Origin: Actinomyces israelii DSM 43320
Lineage (GTDB): Bacteria > Actinomycetota > Actinomycetes > Actinomycetales > Actinomycetaceae
NCBI RefSeq assembly: GCF_000711965.1
Contig: NZ_JONS01000028.1
Coordinates: forward strand, 1-49,147
DNA: 49,147 nt
Direction of reading: 5' to 3'
How positions within the stretch are numbered: position 1 is the first letter of the stretch; every line of letters starts with the position of its first letter. The notes beneath the pieces are model-generated. The model worked only from the letters and a program-made list of their open reading frames with translations, was not told the DNA's origin and searched no databases. The position numbers and the translations under genes are program-made. Positions 6,611 through 15,381 of the stretch are shown one piece after another.

Positions 6611-8350
6611 GTGTCCGAACACGGCATCGTACGCTGGAGTCGTTGGGCTGAGGGGACTTGGACGGCCGCCGTCGCACCGCACGGCGTCCTTCTGCTCCCC
6701 CCAGAGCTGCCCGAGGAGATGGTCACCGACCTGTGGAAGGAGCTGCGCTCCTCCCGGGGCAGTCTGACGGCGATCCTGGACCATCTGGTCATGGGCGCCG
6801 GCGGGCACCTGTCGAGCATCCCGGACTTCGCGCTGGTGGTCGCCGCCTCCGACGGCGTGCGCATGGCGGTACGGGGCGGGGTCGGCCTGGAGATCGACGG
6901 CGAGTCCGTCGACGCCGGCGGCGTGGCGACATGGCGGGAGATCTTCCTGCCCGGCTCCCCGGAGGTCATCCTGCGGGCGCCGGAGCCGACGGGGCCCGTG
7001 CTGCGCCCGGTCGTGGACGCCATCCTGACCGCCTCGGCCGTGTTCCTGGGGGACATGCCGGGCGCCCCCGACCCCGAGGAGCCCTCCGGCTCCGCCACCG
7101 AGCCGAGCCCGGGCCCCACGCCGCTTTTCACCCGCCCCGACGCCGCATCGGATCCGGCCGCCGGCGCTGGTCGAGCAGGCGGCGCCGACGCGCCCACCTC
7201 GCGAGCCCTCTCGCCCGCCTCGCCGGCGGCCCCCTCAGCGGTCCTCTCGCCCCTCTCGCCGGCGGGCCTCTCGCCGGCCCCGGCCGCCGGCAGCGCCGAC
7301 GACGACGCCGGGCCGGCTGCCCCATCCCTTACCCCCGCCTCGCCGGCGGCGCCGTCGCCCGCCTCGCCGGCGGACGCCCCCGAGCCTCCTTCACCCCTGT
7401 CGCCGGTCTCCTCCCCCGCTTCGCCGGAGACGCTTCCGTACGCCGAGGAGGACGAGGGTGACGTCGCGGTGGACGGCTCGGAGGTCGTCGAGCTCACCGA
7501 GGCGGAGGAGCCGCCCGCCGCCCGGTCCTACGACATCGACGTCGACGACGTTCCGGTGGACGGCTCGCAGGCGGTCGAGCTGGCCGACGCTGAGGGCGAG
7601 GCCGTGTCCGCGGACGAGCCGGACGATGCCGCTGACGGCGGCCCGCTCTCCGTCCCCGGCGCGGCCGCCCACGGCGCCGAGGGCGCCGAGGACCTCGATC
7701 TCGAGGCCGCGCAGGCCGGGGACCATGACGGCTGGACGCTGGCGTCCCTGCCCGACGACCTGGTCGACGAGCTGGGCCCGCTGGTCTCCGGCAGGCCTGG
7801 CGCCTCCCCCTACGCCTCGGAGCCCTCGACCGACACGCCCGTGTCCCTGGCTGTGGCCATCCGGCAGCCCGACCTCCCGGCGGCGGGCCGTCAGGCCCTG
7901 TCGGTGCTCTGCCCGGAGGGACACGCCAACCCGACCAACTACGTGCGCTGCCGCGCCTGCGGTGCGGAGCTGTCCCAGCCGGCGCGCCTGATCACCTGCC
8001 CGCCGCTCGGGCGCCTGCGCCTGCCCTCCGGGCAGGCCGTCACCCTCGACCGCCCGATCCTGGTCGGCCGTCAGCCCTCGACCTTCGACGTGCCCCAGCT
8101 GGAGGGCCAGTCGCCGACACTGGTGACCGTGCCCAGCCCGGGGCAGCACGTCTCCCGCAACCACGTCCTCATCGAGCTCGACGAGTGGTCGGTCCTGGCG
8201 CGCAACCTGTCGGCGGGCAACGGCACCGTGCTCAAGCGCGAGGGCGCCGCCCCGCAGAAGCTGCCCTACACCGAGCCCATGGTCCTGCGCAACGGCGATG
8301 TCCTCGACCTCGGCGACGGTCAGTCGCTCGTGCTCGAGGACCTTCCGTGA
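6611..8350 (+). CDS. FHA-domain protein with zinc ribbon and long disordered linker
   Basis: A 579-residue protein with no membrane segment. Residues 1-150 form a folded domain I do not recognise. Residues 155-270 are a low-complexity Ser/Pro/Ala linker. Residues 280-400 are acidic and contain two copies of a VDGSxxVEL motif. Residues 434-456 are a zinc ribbon (CPEGH then CRAC). Residues 470-579 are an FHA domain (VGRQPS, HVSRNHVLIELD, NLSAGNGT). GTG 6611 is preceded by an excellent ribosome site (AAAGGAGG). The stop overlaps the kinase start (GTGA), so it is translationally coupled to the kinase. It is likely a cytoplasmic adaptor read or phosphorylated by that kinase (inference). Confidence 0.82.
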   Translation: MSEHGIVRWSRWAEGTWTAAVAPHGVLLLPPELPEEMVTDLWKELRSSRGSLTAILDHLVMGAGGHLSSIPDFALVVAASDGVRMAVRGGVGLEIDGESVDAGGVATWREIFLPGSPEVILRAPEPTGPVLRPVVDAILTASAVFLGDMPGAPDPEEPSGSATEPSPGPTPLFTRPDAASDPAAGAGRAGGADAPTSRALSPASPAAPSAVLSPLSPAGLSPAPAAGSADDDAGPAAPSLTPASPAAPSPASPADAPEPPSPLSPVSSPASPETLPYAEEDEGDVAVDGSEVVELTEAEEPPAARSYDIDVDDVPVDGSQAVELADAEGEAVSADEPDDAADGGPLSVPGAAAHGAEGAEDLDLEAAQAGDHDGWTLASLPDDLVDELGPLVSGRPGASPYASEPSTDTPVSLAVAIRQPDLPAAGRQALSVLCPEGHANPTNYVRCRACGAELSQPARLITCPPLGRLRLPSGQAVTLDRPILVGRQPSTFDVPQLEGQSPTLVTVPSPGQHVSRNHVLIELDEWSVLARNLSAGNGTVLKREGAAPQKLPYTEPMVLRNGDVLDLGDGQSLVLEDLP

Positions 8351-9789
8351 CGGGTTCCCCCCACGCCGCCCACCCCGAGATCACCGGGTACACCTACCGG
8401 CGCGAGCTGGGGGCGGGCGGCTACTCGCGCGTCTACCTCTACGAGCAGCACATGCCCCGGCGCGAGGTCGCGGTCAAGGTCATGGACACCGACGTCGCCG
8501 GCAGCTCGGCCTCCCGCTTCGAGTCCGAGGCCAACCTCATGGCCAAGGTCTCCTCCCACCCGGCGATCCTGTCCGTCTTCGGCGCGGGCGTGTCCTCCGA
8601 CGGGCGCCCCTTCATCGTCATGGAGTACTGCCCTCCCCCGCAGCTGGGCATGCGGCTGCGGCAGAAGGTCATGACCATCCCCGAGACCCTGGACACTGCC
8701 ATCCGCATCGCCGGGGCCGTCGAGACCGCGCACCGCGCGGGCATCATCCACCGCGACATCAAGCCCGCGAACATCCTGTTCACCGTCTACCGCCGTCCGG
8801 TCCTGGCCGACTTCGGGATCTCGGCCATGAGCGGGCCGCGGGACACCCCCAACGAGCTGCGCGGCATGAGCGTGCCCTGGGCCCCGCCGGAGCAGCTCGT
8901 CGGGTCGCGCAACGCCGAGCCCGCCACCGACGTCTACTCCCTGGCCGCCACCGTCTACGCGATGCTCACAGGCCACAGCCCCTTCGAGACCCCGGGGTCG
9001 TCCGAGGGGGTCTACGAGCTGGCCCGGCGCATCGTCAAGGACGCGGTCCCGCCCCTGGGGCGCCCCGACGTCCCGCTCTCGCTCGTGCGGGTCCTCACGG
9101 TCGCCCTGGAGAAGGACCCCGCCCGCCGCTACCCCACCATGCTCTCCTTCGCCCGGGCCCTCCAGCAGATCCAGGGCGAGCTCGGGCTGCCCACGACCGC
9201 CGTCGACCTCTACGACGACGGCGAGGACGAGGGCCCCGACCGGGCGCCGCTCGACGTCGACGACCCCGAGGCGACCCGCCTGGGCGTGTTCTCCCGCGTC
9301 GAGGAGCCCGTCGTCGTCCCCGCGGGCCCCGAGCCTCCCGCCGCCGAGCCGGAGGAGGCGCGCCGCCCCGGGGCATCGGCCCGCCTCGTGGCCGGTGCGG
9401 CCATGGTGGTCCTGATCGCCGTGGTCGCGGGCGCCATCTACGCCTCACGGGTCGCGCAGGACAGCCGGCCGTCCCCGACCTTCGCGACGCTGGCCCCGGG
9501 GCGCTCGGACCCCCTGGGCGCCACCGTGCCGGAGCCGCGCAACCTGCAGGGCTCTCTCGGCGCCAACGGGCAGGTCGATTTCACCTGGGAGGCGCCCGAG
9601 GACGGGTGGACCGGCGACTACCTGTATCGCAGCGACGTCGCGGGCAAGGAGAACGAGTCCCGTCAGCGGACCGAGAGCACGAGCGCGTCGCTGCCCGCCC
9701 AGGAGGGGACCACCTGCATCGCGGTCTTCAGCAGACGGCAGGACGGCAGGACGTCCGAGGCGGTCCGCGCCTGCGTACCCACGCCCTGA
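8347..9789 (+). CDS. Transmembrane Ser/Thr protein kinase with extracellular FN3-like domain
   Basis: A 480-residue Hanks-type kinase. Visible: glycine loop GAGGYSRVYL (about 21-30), the AVKVMD lysine (about 43), HRDIKPANI with catalytic D137, DFGIS at 155-159 and APPEQ after the activation segment. An acidic juxtamembrane region (about 285-340) precedes one membrane helix (about 346-366). The extracellular part (395-478) looks like an FN3-type beta-sandwich (VDFTWEAPEDGWTGDYLY) with a C-terminal Cys pair, in place of the PASTA repeats of PknB. The kinase would phosphorylate Thr residues on partners such as the three FHA proteins. Compared with bifidobacterial PFNA clusters it corresponds to the Pkb2 position. 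GTG 8347 overlaps the stop of the preceding gene. Confidence 0.93.
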   Translation: MTGSPHAAHPEITGYTYRRELGAGGYSRVYLYEQHMPRREVAVKVMDTDVAGSSASRFESEANLMAKVSSHPAILSVFGAGVSSDGRPFIVMEYCPPPQLGMRLRQKVMTIPETLDTAIRIAGAVETAHRAGIIHRDIKPANILFTVYRRPVLADFGISAMSGPRDTPNELRGMSVPWAPPEQLVGSRNAEPATDVYSLAATVYAMLTGHSPFETPGSSEGVYELARRIVKDAVPPLGRPDVPLSLVRVLTVALEKDPARRYPTMLSFARALQQIQGELGLPTTAVDLYDDGEDEGPDRAPLDVDDPEATRLGVFSRVEEPVVVPAGPEPPAAEPEEARRPGASARLVAGAAMVVLIAVVAGAIYASRVAQDSRPSPTFATLAPGRSDPLGATVPEPRNLQGSLGANGQVDFTWEAPEDGWTGDYLYRSDVAGKENESRQRTESTSASLPAQEGTTCIAVFSRRQDGRTSEAVRACVPTP

Positions 9790-9823
9790 CCGGGACTACG
9801 GGCTACCGGGGGCCGTCGGGACT

Positions 9824-11689
9824 TCAGTCCTCCACGCGGTAGGCGGCGCTGCCTAGCACGATGGTGGCGCCGGTGGGCACGGGGATCGACTCTCCGGGCT
9901 TGGCCACGGTGACGCGGCCGTCCTCCTCGACGCGGGTGCCGTTGGTCGAGTGCAGGTCGGTGAGCCACAGGCCACCTGGCGCCAGCGCGAGCGCCGCGTG
10001 AGTCTTGGAGATGGAGCGGTTGGCGTCCTTCAGGGACACGCAGGCGGCGCCGGGGTAGTCGGAGATGTTGTCCGGGTCCCGGCCCACGACGGTGGTGCTC
10101 GACAGCTCTACGGGGGCCCCGCCGGTCAGGGGGACCAGCCTGCTCGCGCGCGGGTCCTCGACCTGCCGGTGCCTGCCCCGGGCCGTGGGAGGCGAGGACG
10201 CCGAGACCACCGGCTGCGCCCCGGGGACCGAGTCCGCGCTGATCAGGGGCTCGGCCGAGGCGGCGGATCGGTCCGCCATGCGGGACCGAGCGGGCGGCGT
10301 CGAGGGGGAGGGGGACAGGGGCTCTGACGACGGCGGCACGATAATGGGCTCCTCCGGTGACGGCGAACGGGGCGCTGACGCGGGTGCTGTCACTGATGAG
10401 GGGACCATAACTTCGTACGGTGACGATGACGACACGCCGTGAGGAGTGGAGGACGCCGGTGTGTACGGGGGGGCGGAAGGGGCGCCGGCGGTGAACAGGG
10501 CGGCGGGACGGGGTCCCGCCGTGGGCGGAGCCACAGGGAAGGGGCCGACCGGAACCGGTGGGCTGGCGGGGGGAGGAGTCTGCTCCGGGGACGGCGGCAG
10601 CGGTCCCGGAGCCGGGGTCGGGGCCGAGGCGGCTGGGCCCGACGGGGCCGAGGCGGCTGGGCCCGACGGGGCCGAGGCGGCGAAAGCGGTTCCTGTCGCG
10701 GCCGACGGCATGGAGTGCGGGCGCACCATTGGCGGAGGCGGGGAGAAGGGGTCCCCCACCGGGCCTGCGGATTCGGGTCCCGCCGTCGGGGCCGATGTCA
10801 CGGGAGGGGGATCGTCCGGGGCCGAGGAGGCGGAGAAGGAGTCCGTTGCGCCCGGGCCGGCGGGAGCGAGGTCCTCCGGGGGCGCGGACATGAGCGGCGA
10901 GTGGTCCCCGGTCGGCGTGTCGAGCTGGGTCGGCACGGCAGCCCAGGGAACGGAGTCGATAATGGCACGGTCGGAGATCGGGGGCAGGGCCACGGCGCTC
11001 GTCGTGTCGACCGTGGAGCCGATGTCCGTCGAGGAGCCGTCGGGGTTGAGGAAGAACGCGTTGTCGGGGAAGACGCGGCCGCGCCCGCGCGCCGAGCCCC
11101 TCGCCGCCGAGTGCTGGGCGGGGGCGGCCGCCTGCGTCTGGTGCCTGATGGACTGGCGTCTCGGGGCCTGCCGCTTGGGGACCTGCTGCTTGACGTCCTG
11201 CCGTGGCTCCTGCCGCACGGGGGGAGCGTGCCGGCTGGGCGCCTGCCGCACGGGGGCCGCGGTGGGGCGGGTGGACACGGCCAGGATTCCAGCCATGCGA
11301 TCGTGCCAGCCCTGCCCGTGCGGGTCGGCGGCCGCCGAGCGCATGAACATGAGTGCTCCCAGGCCCACGGTCACGCACAGCAGGTCGGCGTGGATGAACA
11401 GGCGCGTCTTCGGCGCCTCGCCGGTGGCCGCATCGACCAGGCGCACGCCCATGAGCCGGCCGCCCGGGCTCCAGCCGGTCAGGGCCAGGAGCAGCTCGCG
11501 GGGCACCGCAACGGCCGCGGCAGCCCCGAGCCACGCAATGGCGGCCTTGGGGATCACCAGGCCCAGGAGGAGCCCCAGCCCCGCCACCAGTGCGACGCCG
11601 CCGATGAGGTCGATCGCCCCGGCGATGACGCGGTTGCGCACCGCGGCGGGTGGAGCGGCGGCCTGGCTGTACGGCGGCATCGAGGTCAC
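9824..11689 (-). CDS. RDD-family membrane protein with C-terminal FHA domain, long linker
   Basis: A 621-residue protein. RDD membrane domain at about 15-140 (RNRVIAGAIDLIGG, SPGGRLMGVRLVD, GWHDRMAG). A 375-residue disordered Pro/Ser/Ala/Gln linker contains an 8-residue tandem repeat. A C-terminal FHA domain covers about 520-621 (VVGRDPDN, SISKTHAALAL, DLHSTNGTRV). GTG 11689 overlaps the stop of the transglutaminase-like gene (GTGA) and has AGGAGG eight bases upstream. It is the last gene of the minus-strand arm and converges with the kinase gene, with 34 bp between stops. Like its shorter relative at 5789, it is a candidate phosphothreonine reader held at the membrane. Confidence 0.85.
   Translation of the reverse strand: MTSMPPYSQAAAPPAAVRNRVIAGAIDLIGGVALVAGLGLLLGLVIPKAAIAWLGAAAAVAVPRELLLALTGWSPGGRLMGVRLVDAATGEAPKTRLFIHADLLCVTVGLGALMFMRSAAADPHGQGWHDRMAGILAVSTRPTAAPVRQAPSRHAPPVRQEPRQDVKQQVPKRQAPRRQSIRHQTQAAAPAQHSAARGSARGRGRVFPDNAFFLNPDGSSTDIGSTVDTTSAVALPPISDRAIIDSVPWAAVPTQLDTPTGDHSPLMSAPPEDLAPAGPGATDSFSASSAPDDPPPVTSAPTAGPESAGPVGDPFSPPPPMVRPHSMPSAATGTAFAASAPSGPAASAPSGPAASAPTPAPGPLPPSPEQTPPPASPPVPVGPFPVAPPTAGPRPAALFTAGAPSAPPYTPASSTPHGVSSSSPYEVMVPSSVTAPASAPRSPSPEEPIIVPPSSEPLSPSPSTPPARSRMADRSAASAEPLISADSVPGAQPVVSASSPPTARGRHRQVEDPRASRLVPLTGGAPVELSSTTVVGRDPDNISDYPGAACVSLKDANRSISKTHAALALAPGGLWLTDLHSTNGTRVEEDGRVTVAKPGESIPVPTGATIVLGSAAYRVED
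10620..10681. repeat. 24-bp tandem repeat in the RDD-FHA linker
   Basis: Two perfect 24-bp units (10620-10643 and 10644-10667) and a partial third (10668-10681). They encode an 8-residue unit of the type SGPAASAP. The exact identity suggests recent slippage and possible length variation between strains. Confidence 0.8.
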
Positions 11690-14013
11690 GAGCGCTTCCT
11701 CCTAGGTGCTGAGCTGGTGGTGGATCGTCGAGATGTGCGAGGGCGAAGCCTGTGCGGACGCCCCAGAGACCACGGCGACAGGCGTGCAGCGAGGCGCCGC
11801 ATCCGGGAGCGGTCCGAGCCCATGGCGGGCACCATGGCGTCGGCCGACGCCCAGATTGTGCTCACAGCGTACGACGTCGGCACGCCCTTGCCGAAGACCT
11901 GACCATCGACAGCGGCTGCGAAACGTGTCAGCTCGGCGGTCGGAAAGGCCGGTGCGAGCGACGAGGCGGCCTCGCGGCGAGTGGCCCGCGGCGGTGTTCT
12001 GCGCCCGAAGTCACGTGCGCGGTCCACGACCTCGTCCCATGCGCCGAGCACCCCCTCGACCCCGCTGCGCCGTCGCCGCCGTCGTCGCCGCAGGGCCTTG
12101 GCCGCCAGGATCGTCGCAATCGGCAGCAGCACGACCCCCAGCCCGCCGGCGACCATGGCCACGATCCGGCCCAGGCCGCGGTCATCGTCGTCATTGGAGC
12201 TGTCGCGCTCCTCGTCCTCGTAGGACGGCGGCAGGTGGGCCGGGTCCTGAAGGGGCAGAGGGGGCTGAAGCACCTGCGGCTCGGGGTTGGAGACCTTCTC
12301 GGTCGTCTGCTGCTGGGGAACCTGGTCGCGGTCGGGGACCACATCGATAGTGACCCATCCCACGGAGCGGAAGGGGACCTCCACCCAGGCGCTGATGTCC
12401 TGGCCGGTGACATTGGCGGCATTGCCGTCCATGGTGGGTCGGAAGCCCATGACCACCCGCGCCGGGATCCCCAGCGAGCGGCACATGAGCATCATGAGGA
12501 CCGAGTACTGCTCGTCGTCGCCGACCAGCGAGCCGGCGTCCACCATGGAGGCGATGCGGGCGGCGCCGTGCCCGGGCGGGGAGGGGCTCTTGGTGCCGTC
12601 GGAGTAGTAGCCGGCCCGCAGCGCCTGCTGCAGCATGCGGATCTGGGCCAGCGGCTCGGATGTCGTCCCGACCAGCGTCGCGGCCAGGGTCTGCACGGAC
12701 GGGGGCACGTCCTCGACCGGCCCCAGGGCGACGCTGTCAATGCCGGCCTCGGTCAGCTGCGCGTCCGTGGCCGTCGGAGGGGCCTGGACCTGCTCGGTCA
12801 GGACGTCGCCGCTGCTCAGGGACGCGGTGGTGATGCCGGTGGTGGAGAACACGTCGTAGTACAGGCTCTGGGAGACCTGGTCCGCGCGGGAGCCCGAGAC
12901 CTCCAGGCTGAGGGTGTCGGCGACGGTCGGCACCCACGGGAAGTTGTAGTCGGCGATGCTCACGGTCACCTCGCGGGAGTCCTCCGAGCGCGTCAGGCCG
13001 CCGGCGGTCAGCGGGGTGTTGCGGCCGATGCGCTGGAAGCGGGCCGCGCCGGTCGCGGAGGCGCTGATGCGGGCCGACAGCCCGTCGTAGGAGTCCAGCG
13101 CGGCCAGGCGGATGCGGGTGGACTCGTCCGCGCCCGAGGCGGTCATCAGGGGCGTGGAGGCCATGTCCGTCTCCAGGGTCCGCACCAGGGACAGCGGCGT
13201 GGCGTACTCGGTCAGGTCCAGGGGCGGCTCGAACAGGTCGCGCAGCACCGTGCGGCTGTGCGGGGCCGCGGGGATGGCCAGCGCCACCACCGTGGAGGTG
13301 ACCGTCAGCAGCGCCAGGACCCGCGCCAGTCCGAGCCGCGAGCCCCTGCCCACGCCCGCGTCACTGGTCTCCAGGACCTCCGCGACGCGCTCGCGCCGGC
13401 CGCGCTGCGCCGTCATGGCCCACAGCAGGAGCACGCCCGCCATGAGGCCCGCGCCCAGGGCGCTCGGGGCCAGGGAGGTGCGCACGCCCCAGGCGATGGC
13501 CACCCCCGCCTCGGCCAGGACGGCCGTGCCGGCGATGATCACGCGCCCCGACAGGACCGCCCGCGTGGCCAGGACCCCGGTGATCAGCCCCACCAGCCAC
13601 GGCAGCACCGTCATGGTGGGGAAGGCGGTCAACGGCACCGGCAGGGTCAGGGCGTCGCGCCACACGGTGACCGTGGCCGCCAGGACCGCGCGCGCCGCCT
13701 TCCACCCGCTGCCGACGTCCGGCAGGACCCACGGGGCCAGGCCCACGTGGGCCAGCGCGGTCAGGGCCAGCGTGGGGGCGGGCCCCAGCCGGGCGGCCGC
13801 GCACACCAGGGCCACCACCACCCCGGTCCCGATCCCGCCGGCCGCGGCCCGCGCCCCGACGGGCGAGCCGAAGGGCGGCACGAACAGGACGGCGGCGACC
13901 AGGGCCAGGACGACGACGAGCACCAGGTCGATCCACCGCGACGGCGGCAGGCCCCTCAGGCCGGCCCGGGCCCGGCCGCGCCCGCCCGCGGGGACCGGGC
14001 GCGGGGCGCTCAT
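11686..14013 (-). CDS. Transglutaminase-fold membrane protein, catalytic Cys and His missing
   Basis: A 775-residue protein of the DUF3488/transglutaminase-like type. About six membrane helices occupy residues 20-215. A large extracytoplasmic region carries the transglutaminase core (about 480-560). A further helix (about 600-625) and a cytoplasmic tail follow. The landmark CRSLGIPARVVMGF is present. The position of the nucleophilic Cys, 12 residues before the Arg of RSLGIPAR, is D500 (GDDEQYS). The His before AWVEV is S541. Only the third triad residue, D557 in WVTIDVVP, remains. By the known mechanism it should be unable to crosslink or hydrolyse and may act as a binding or assembly protein. 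The start ATG 14013 overlaps the DUF58 stop (ATGA) with GAGGAGGG upstream. Confidence 0.85.
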   Translation of the reverse strand: MSAPRPVPAGGRGRARAGLRGLPPSRWIDLVLVVVLALVAAVLFVPPFGSPVGARAAAGGIGTGVVVALVCAAARLGPAPTLALTALAHVGLAPWVLPDVGSGWKAARAVLAATVTVWRDALTLPVPLTAFPTMTVLPWLVGLITGVLATRAVLSGRVIIAGTAVLAEAGVAIAWGVRTSLAPSALGAGLMAGVLLLWAMTAQRGRRERVAEVLETSDAGVGRGSRLGLARVLALLTVTSTVVALAIPAAPHSRTVLRDLFEPPLDLTEYATPLSLVRTLETDMASTPLMTASGADESTRIRLAALDSYDGLSARISASATGAARFQRIGRNTPLTAGGLTRSEDSREVTVSIADYNFPWVPTVADTLSLEVSGSRADQVSQSLYYDVFSTTGITTASLSSGDVLTEQVQAPPTATDAQLTEAGIDSVALGPVEDVPPSVQTLAATLVGTTSEPLAQIRMLQQALRAGYYSDGTKSPSPPGHGAARIASMVDAGSLVGDDEQYSVLMMLMCRSLGIPARVVMGFRPTMDGNAANVTGQDISAWVEVPFRSVGWVTIDVVPDRDQVPQQQTTEKVSNPEPQVLQPPLPLQDPAHLPPSYEDEERDSSNDDDDRGLGRIVAMVAGGLGVVLLPIATILAAKALRRRRRRRRSGVEGVLGAWDEVVDRARDFGRRTPPRATRREAASSLAPAFPTAELTRFAAAVDGQVFGKGVPTSYAVSTIWASADAMVPAMGSDRSRMRRLAARLSPWSLGRPHRLRPRTSRRSTTSSAPRRKRS

Positions 14014-15317
14014 GAGGCCCTCCTCATAATGCGGGGGAGGGACTGGACCCGGTCCAGGTCGTAGGCGGTCAGCCCGCCCGCGGCGTGGCGCTCCATGGAC
14101 TGCGAGCCGCAGCGCAGCGCCAGGACGACCGCGTCCAGGGGCGTGAGGGTGCGCACGCGCGCCAGGGTCTGCTTCTCGCAGCGCTGCCCGGTGACCAGGA
14201 TGATCACGGAGGCCTCGGGGTGGCGAGCGGCGGCCTGGCGGGCCAGGTCGTCGCAGCCCGCCTCGGCCGTCGAGGTCACCAGGCAGGAGGCGTCGAGCAG
14301 CTGCAGGCCGGTGGTAGTGGGCAGCTCGTCGTCCTGGGTCGCCAGCGTGACCTCGCGGCCGTCGCGGATGGCGTTCAGGCACAGGGAGCAGGCCACCGAC
14401 ACGGCCGTCTCGAAGTCCTCCTCCACCTCGTAGTCGTCAATGAGGCAGTCCAGGAGGATCAGGAGGCTGGAGCGGTGCGTCTCCTCGAACTGGCGGACCA
14501 TGAGGCGCCCGGTGTGGGCGGTGGTGCGCCAGTGGATGTTGCGGCGGTCGTCGCCGGGCACGTAGTCGCGCAGGGCGTGGAAGGAGACGTCGGAGCTGGA
14601 CAGCTCCTGGGTGACGGCCCCCTCGACGTCGCGCATGAGGCCGTGCAGGGAGGAGCCCACGTGAACGGTGCGCGGGTGGATGTGGACGAGCTGGGCCCGG
14701 GTGCGGGTGCGCTCGCGGCGCAGCAGCCCGATCGGGTCGGCCGAGACCGAGACCACGGGCCCGACGGTGACGACGCCGCGCCGCGCGGTCGGCAGCACGA
14801 AGCCGCGCTCGTGGACGGCGGCGGAGCGCAGGGTGGGCACGGCGAAGACGGCGGTGCCCGGGCCCACGGGCATCTCCATGCGCGCGGGCAGCAGCGGGCG
14901 GCCGGTCGGGTTGAGGACCGTCAGGTGGATGATCGCCTCGTCGCCGACCGTCACGCGCGGCTCCAGCAGCTCGTGGGAGACGCGGTGCGCGCCGCGCGGC
15001 AGGAGCCACAGCCAGGAGGTGCCCACGACGACGGCGAGGACCGCGGCCGCGCTCCACGCCTCCTGCCAGCCCAGGCGGACAGCGGCCAGACCGGTGGCGA
15101 CCAGGAGCAGCAGGCACGCCCAGCCGGTGGGGGTCACCACGCTCAGCGTCCAGCCGGGGGCGGACGCGCCGTTGATAATGCGGCGCAGCGGGAGCGACTC
15201 GTGCCATGCGGGCGCCGAGGCCCCCAGGGACCTTGCGGGTCTTGCGGGCGCAGCGCTGCGCGGGCGGGCGCCGTCGCGTCCGGACCGTGGCGGTGGGGTG
15301 GGCTGAGATGTGGGCAT
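14010..15317 (-). CDS. DUF58-family protein
   Basis: A 435-residue protein. Two membrane helices lie near residues 60-105 (GWACLLLLVATGLAAV, AAVLAVVVGTSWLWLL). A beta-rich region follows, then the DUF58 signature DYVPGDDRRNIHW at about 250-262 and a vWA-like fold. The metal-binding DxSxS position of the vWA fold reads DCLID, so no classical MIDAS is visible. DUF58 proteins nearly always pair with a MoxR ATPase and often a transglutaminase, as here; the set is thought to be a membrane-associated chaperone or assembly module. The N-terminal 45 residues are disordered. No strong ribosome site precedes ATG 15317, so the exact start is less certain. Confidence 0.88.
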   Translation of the reverse strand: MPTSQPTPPPRSGRDGARPRSAAPARPARSLGASAPAWHESLPLRRIINGASAPGWTLSVVTPTGWACLLLLVATGLAAVRLGWQEAWSAAAVLAVVVGTSWLWLLPRGAHRVSHELLEPRVTVGDEAIIHLTVLNPTGRPLLPARMEMPVGPGTAVFAVPTLRSAAVHERGFVLPTARRGVVTVGPVVSVSADPIGLLRRERTRTRAQLVHIHPRTVHVGSSLHGLMRDVEGAVTQELSSSDVSFHALRDYVPGDDRRNIHWRTTAHTGRLMVRQFEETHRSSLLILLDCLIDDYEVEEDFETAVSVACSLCLNAIRDGREVTLATQDDELPTTTGLQLLDASCLVTSTAEAGCDDLARQAAARHPEASVIILVTGQRCEKQTLARVRTLTPLDAVVLALRCGSQSMERHAAGGLTAYDLDRVQSLPRIMRRAS

Positions 15318-15381
15318 AGTGCTGCGCCGTCACTTGCTGTCGGGTGTTTGTCGGGTGCTGTGTCGGGACGATGGGGCGGGG

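Noticed and set aside
7190-7440. Repeated CGCCTCGCCGGCGG-type strings as a possible CRISPR or mobile repeat
   Set aside because: They are in frame and encode the SPASPAAPS linker of the FHA protein; unit spacing is irregular and there are no spacers.
9790-9835. GGAC-TTCA-GTCC as the terminator between the kinase and RDD-FHA genes
   Set aside because: Only a 4-bp stem, partly inside the RDD-FHA gene; too weak to call.
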